Of a stretch of 5,735 nt of DNA, positions 5,650 through 5,735 are shown piece after piece. A program made the position numbers and the translations under genes. The stretch covers positions 11,488 through 17,222 of the forward strand of contig DETO01000114.1 in NCBI GenBank assembly GCA_002362135.1, in the 5' to 3' direction. The notes under the pieces are model-generated. The model searched no databases and was not told the origin of the DNA. It worked only from the letters and a program-made list of their open reading frames with translations. This stretch comes from Ruminococcus sp. UBA3286. Its GTDB lineage: Bacteria > Bacillota > Clostridia > Oscillospirales > Ruminococcaceae. Every line of letters begins with the position of its first letter. The stretch's first letter is position 1.

Positions 5650-5653
5650 CCCC
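5650..5653 (-). promoter_or_regulatory. weak Shine-Dalgarno of the peptidase gene
   Basis: GGGG in GTGGGGAAAATT lies six bases before the ATG (5641-5643). It is a poor match to AGGAGG, implying modest translation, but it fixes the start that gives a well-formed lipoprotein signal. Confidence 0.6.
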
Positions 5654-5655
5654 AC

Positions 5656-5672
5656 TTGCAAATTTTTTGCAA
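5656..5672. repeat. AT-rich inverted repeat upstream of the peptidase ribosome site
   Basis: TTGCAAA (5656-5662) and TTTGCAA (5666-5672) are perfect inverted copies around TTT. The RNA hairpin would be weak, seven mostly A-U pairs, and lies two bases upstream of the GTGGGG ribosome site. It may instead be a protein-binding site. Confidence 0.4.
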
Positions 5673-5688
5673 AATTTCTGCTTATCCT

Positions 5689-5717
5689 TTGACATATGTC
5701 AGTTTTTTTGATAAAAT
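5689..5717 (+). promoter_or_regulatory. promoter reading out of the window to the right
   Basis: TTGACA (5689-5694) and TAAAAT (5712-5717) are 17 bp apart, and TG at 5709-5710 makes an extended -10. It points to the right, so a divergent gene probably starts just past the window edge. Confidence 0.6.
5690..5701. repeat. perfect 12-bp palindrome, candidate operator
   Basis: TGACATATGTCA is a perfect palindrome. It overlaps the -35 box of the rightward promoter and would lie about 11-22 bases after the start of the leftward peptidase transcript. That position suits a dimeric regulator acting on both genes. The regulator is unknown. Confidence 0.45.
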
Positions 5718-5718
5718 A

Positions 5719-5724
5719 ATTATA
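5719..5724 (-). promoter_or_regulatory. -10 box of the peptidase promoter (partial, -35 outside the window)
   Basis: The minus strand reads TATAAT. With 17-bp spacing the -35 box would be at 5742-5747, beyond the window, so the promoter cannot be confirmed. The implied start near 5712 gives a leader of about 70 bases. Confidence 0.5.
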
Positions 5725-5735
5725 GACCTGATAAT

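Noticed and set aside
5644..5661. TTG start for the peptidase at 5661
   Set aside because: It would add MQVGKI ahead of a well-formed lipoprotein signal and has no ribosome site of its own.
5724..5730. AGACCTG at the right edge, same as the end of the 163-bp palindrome
   Set aside because: Only seven bases match, the following bases differ, and the window ends; chance is likely.
1..5735. CRISPR, tRNA, phage, transposase or defence genes
   Set aside because: No repeat-spacer pattern, cloverleaf or recognisable protein of these kinds was found on either strand.

Overview
The window looks like chromosome from a Gram-positive, fibre-degrading Firmicute of the Ruminococcus type, closest in character to cellulosome-making R. 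flavefaciens or R. champanellensis. The grounds are a large secreted esterase carrying a type I dockerin with Ruminococcus-style calcium loops, the domain order of that esterase, a zinc-ribbon L28, strong AGGAGG ribosome sites and sigma-A promoters with 17-bp spacers. The genus assignment is an inference from protein style, not from a database search.

Layout from left to right: 1-390 is a complete rpmB (L28) transcription unit with a promoter, a highly structured 5' leader, the gene and a terminator. 423-1076 is a monocistronic unit with a near-perfect consensus promoter, an unrecognised AT-rich five-helix membrane protein, and a 16-bp stem terminator shared with the converging gene. 1122-4361 on the minus strand is a 1044-residue modular pectin esterase with its own promoter and a hairpin in its leader. 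Its modules are signal peptide, beta-sandwich, CE12 esterase, CBM13 beta-trefoil, dockerin, CBM35 and a second CE12 esterase. 4362-4477 is intergenic. 4478-4640 is a 163-bp imperfect palindrome, MITE-like, whose outer end overlaps the stop codon of the next gene. 4639-5643 on the minus strand is a C39-type cysteine peptidase lipoprotein. 5644-5735 is a control region with a minus-strand -10 box, a strong plus-strand promoter leaving the window and a 12-bp perfect palindrome between and over them.

How they work together: the esterase would be exported and docked on a cell-surface scaffoldin, where it removes acetyl groups from rhamnogalacturonan so that pectin lyases can act. The peptidase would be anchored in the outer leaflet of the cytoplasmic membrane with its catalytic domain held out on a long acidic linker. 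They are transcribed in the same direction but have separate promoters, and a link in function is only a guess. No phage, defence, CRISPR, tRNA or rRNA genes are visible. The parts that best merit attention as possibly undescribed are the rpmB leader RNA, the 163-bp palindromic element and the divergent control region at the right edge.
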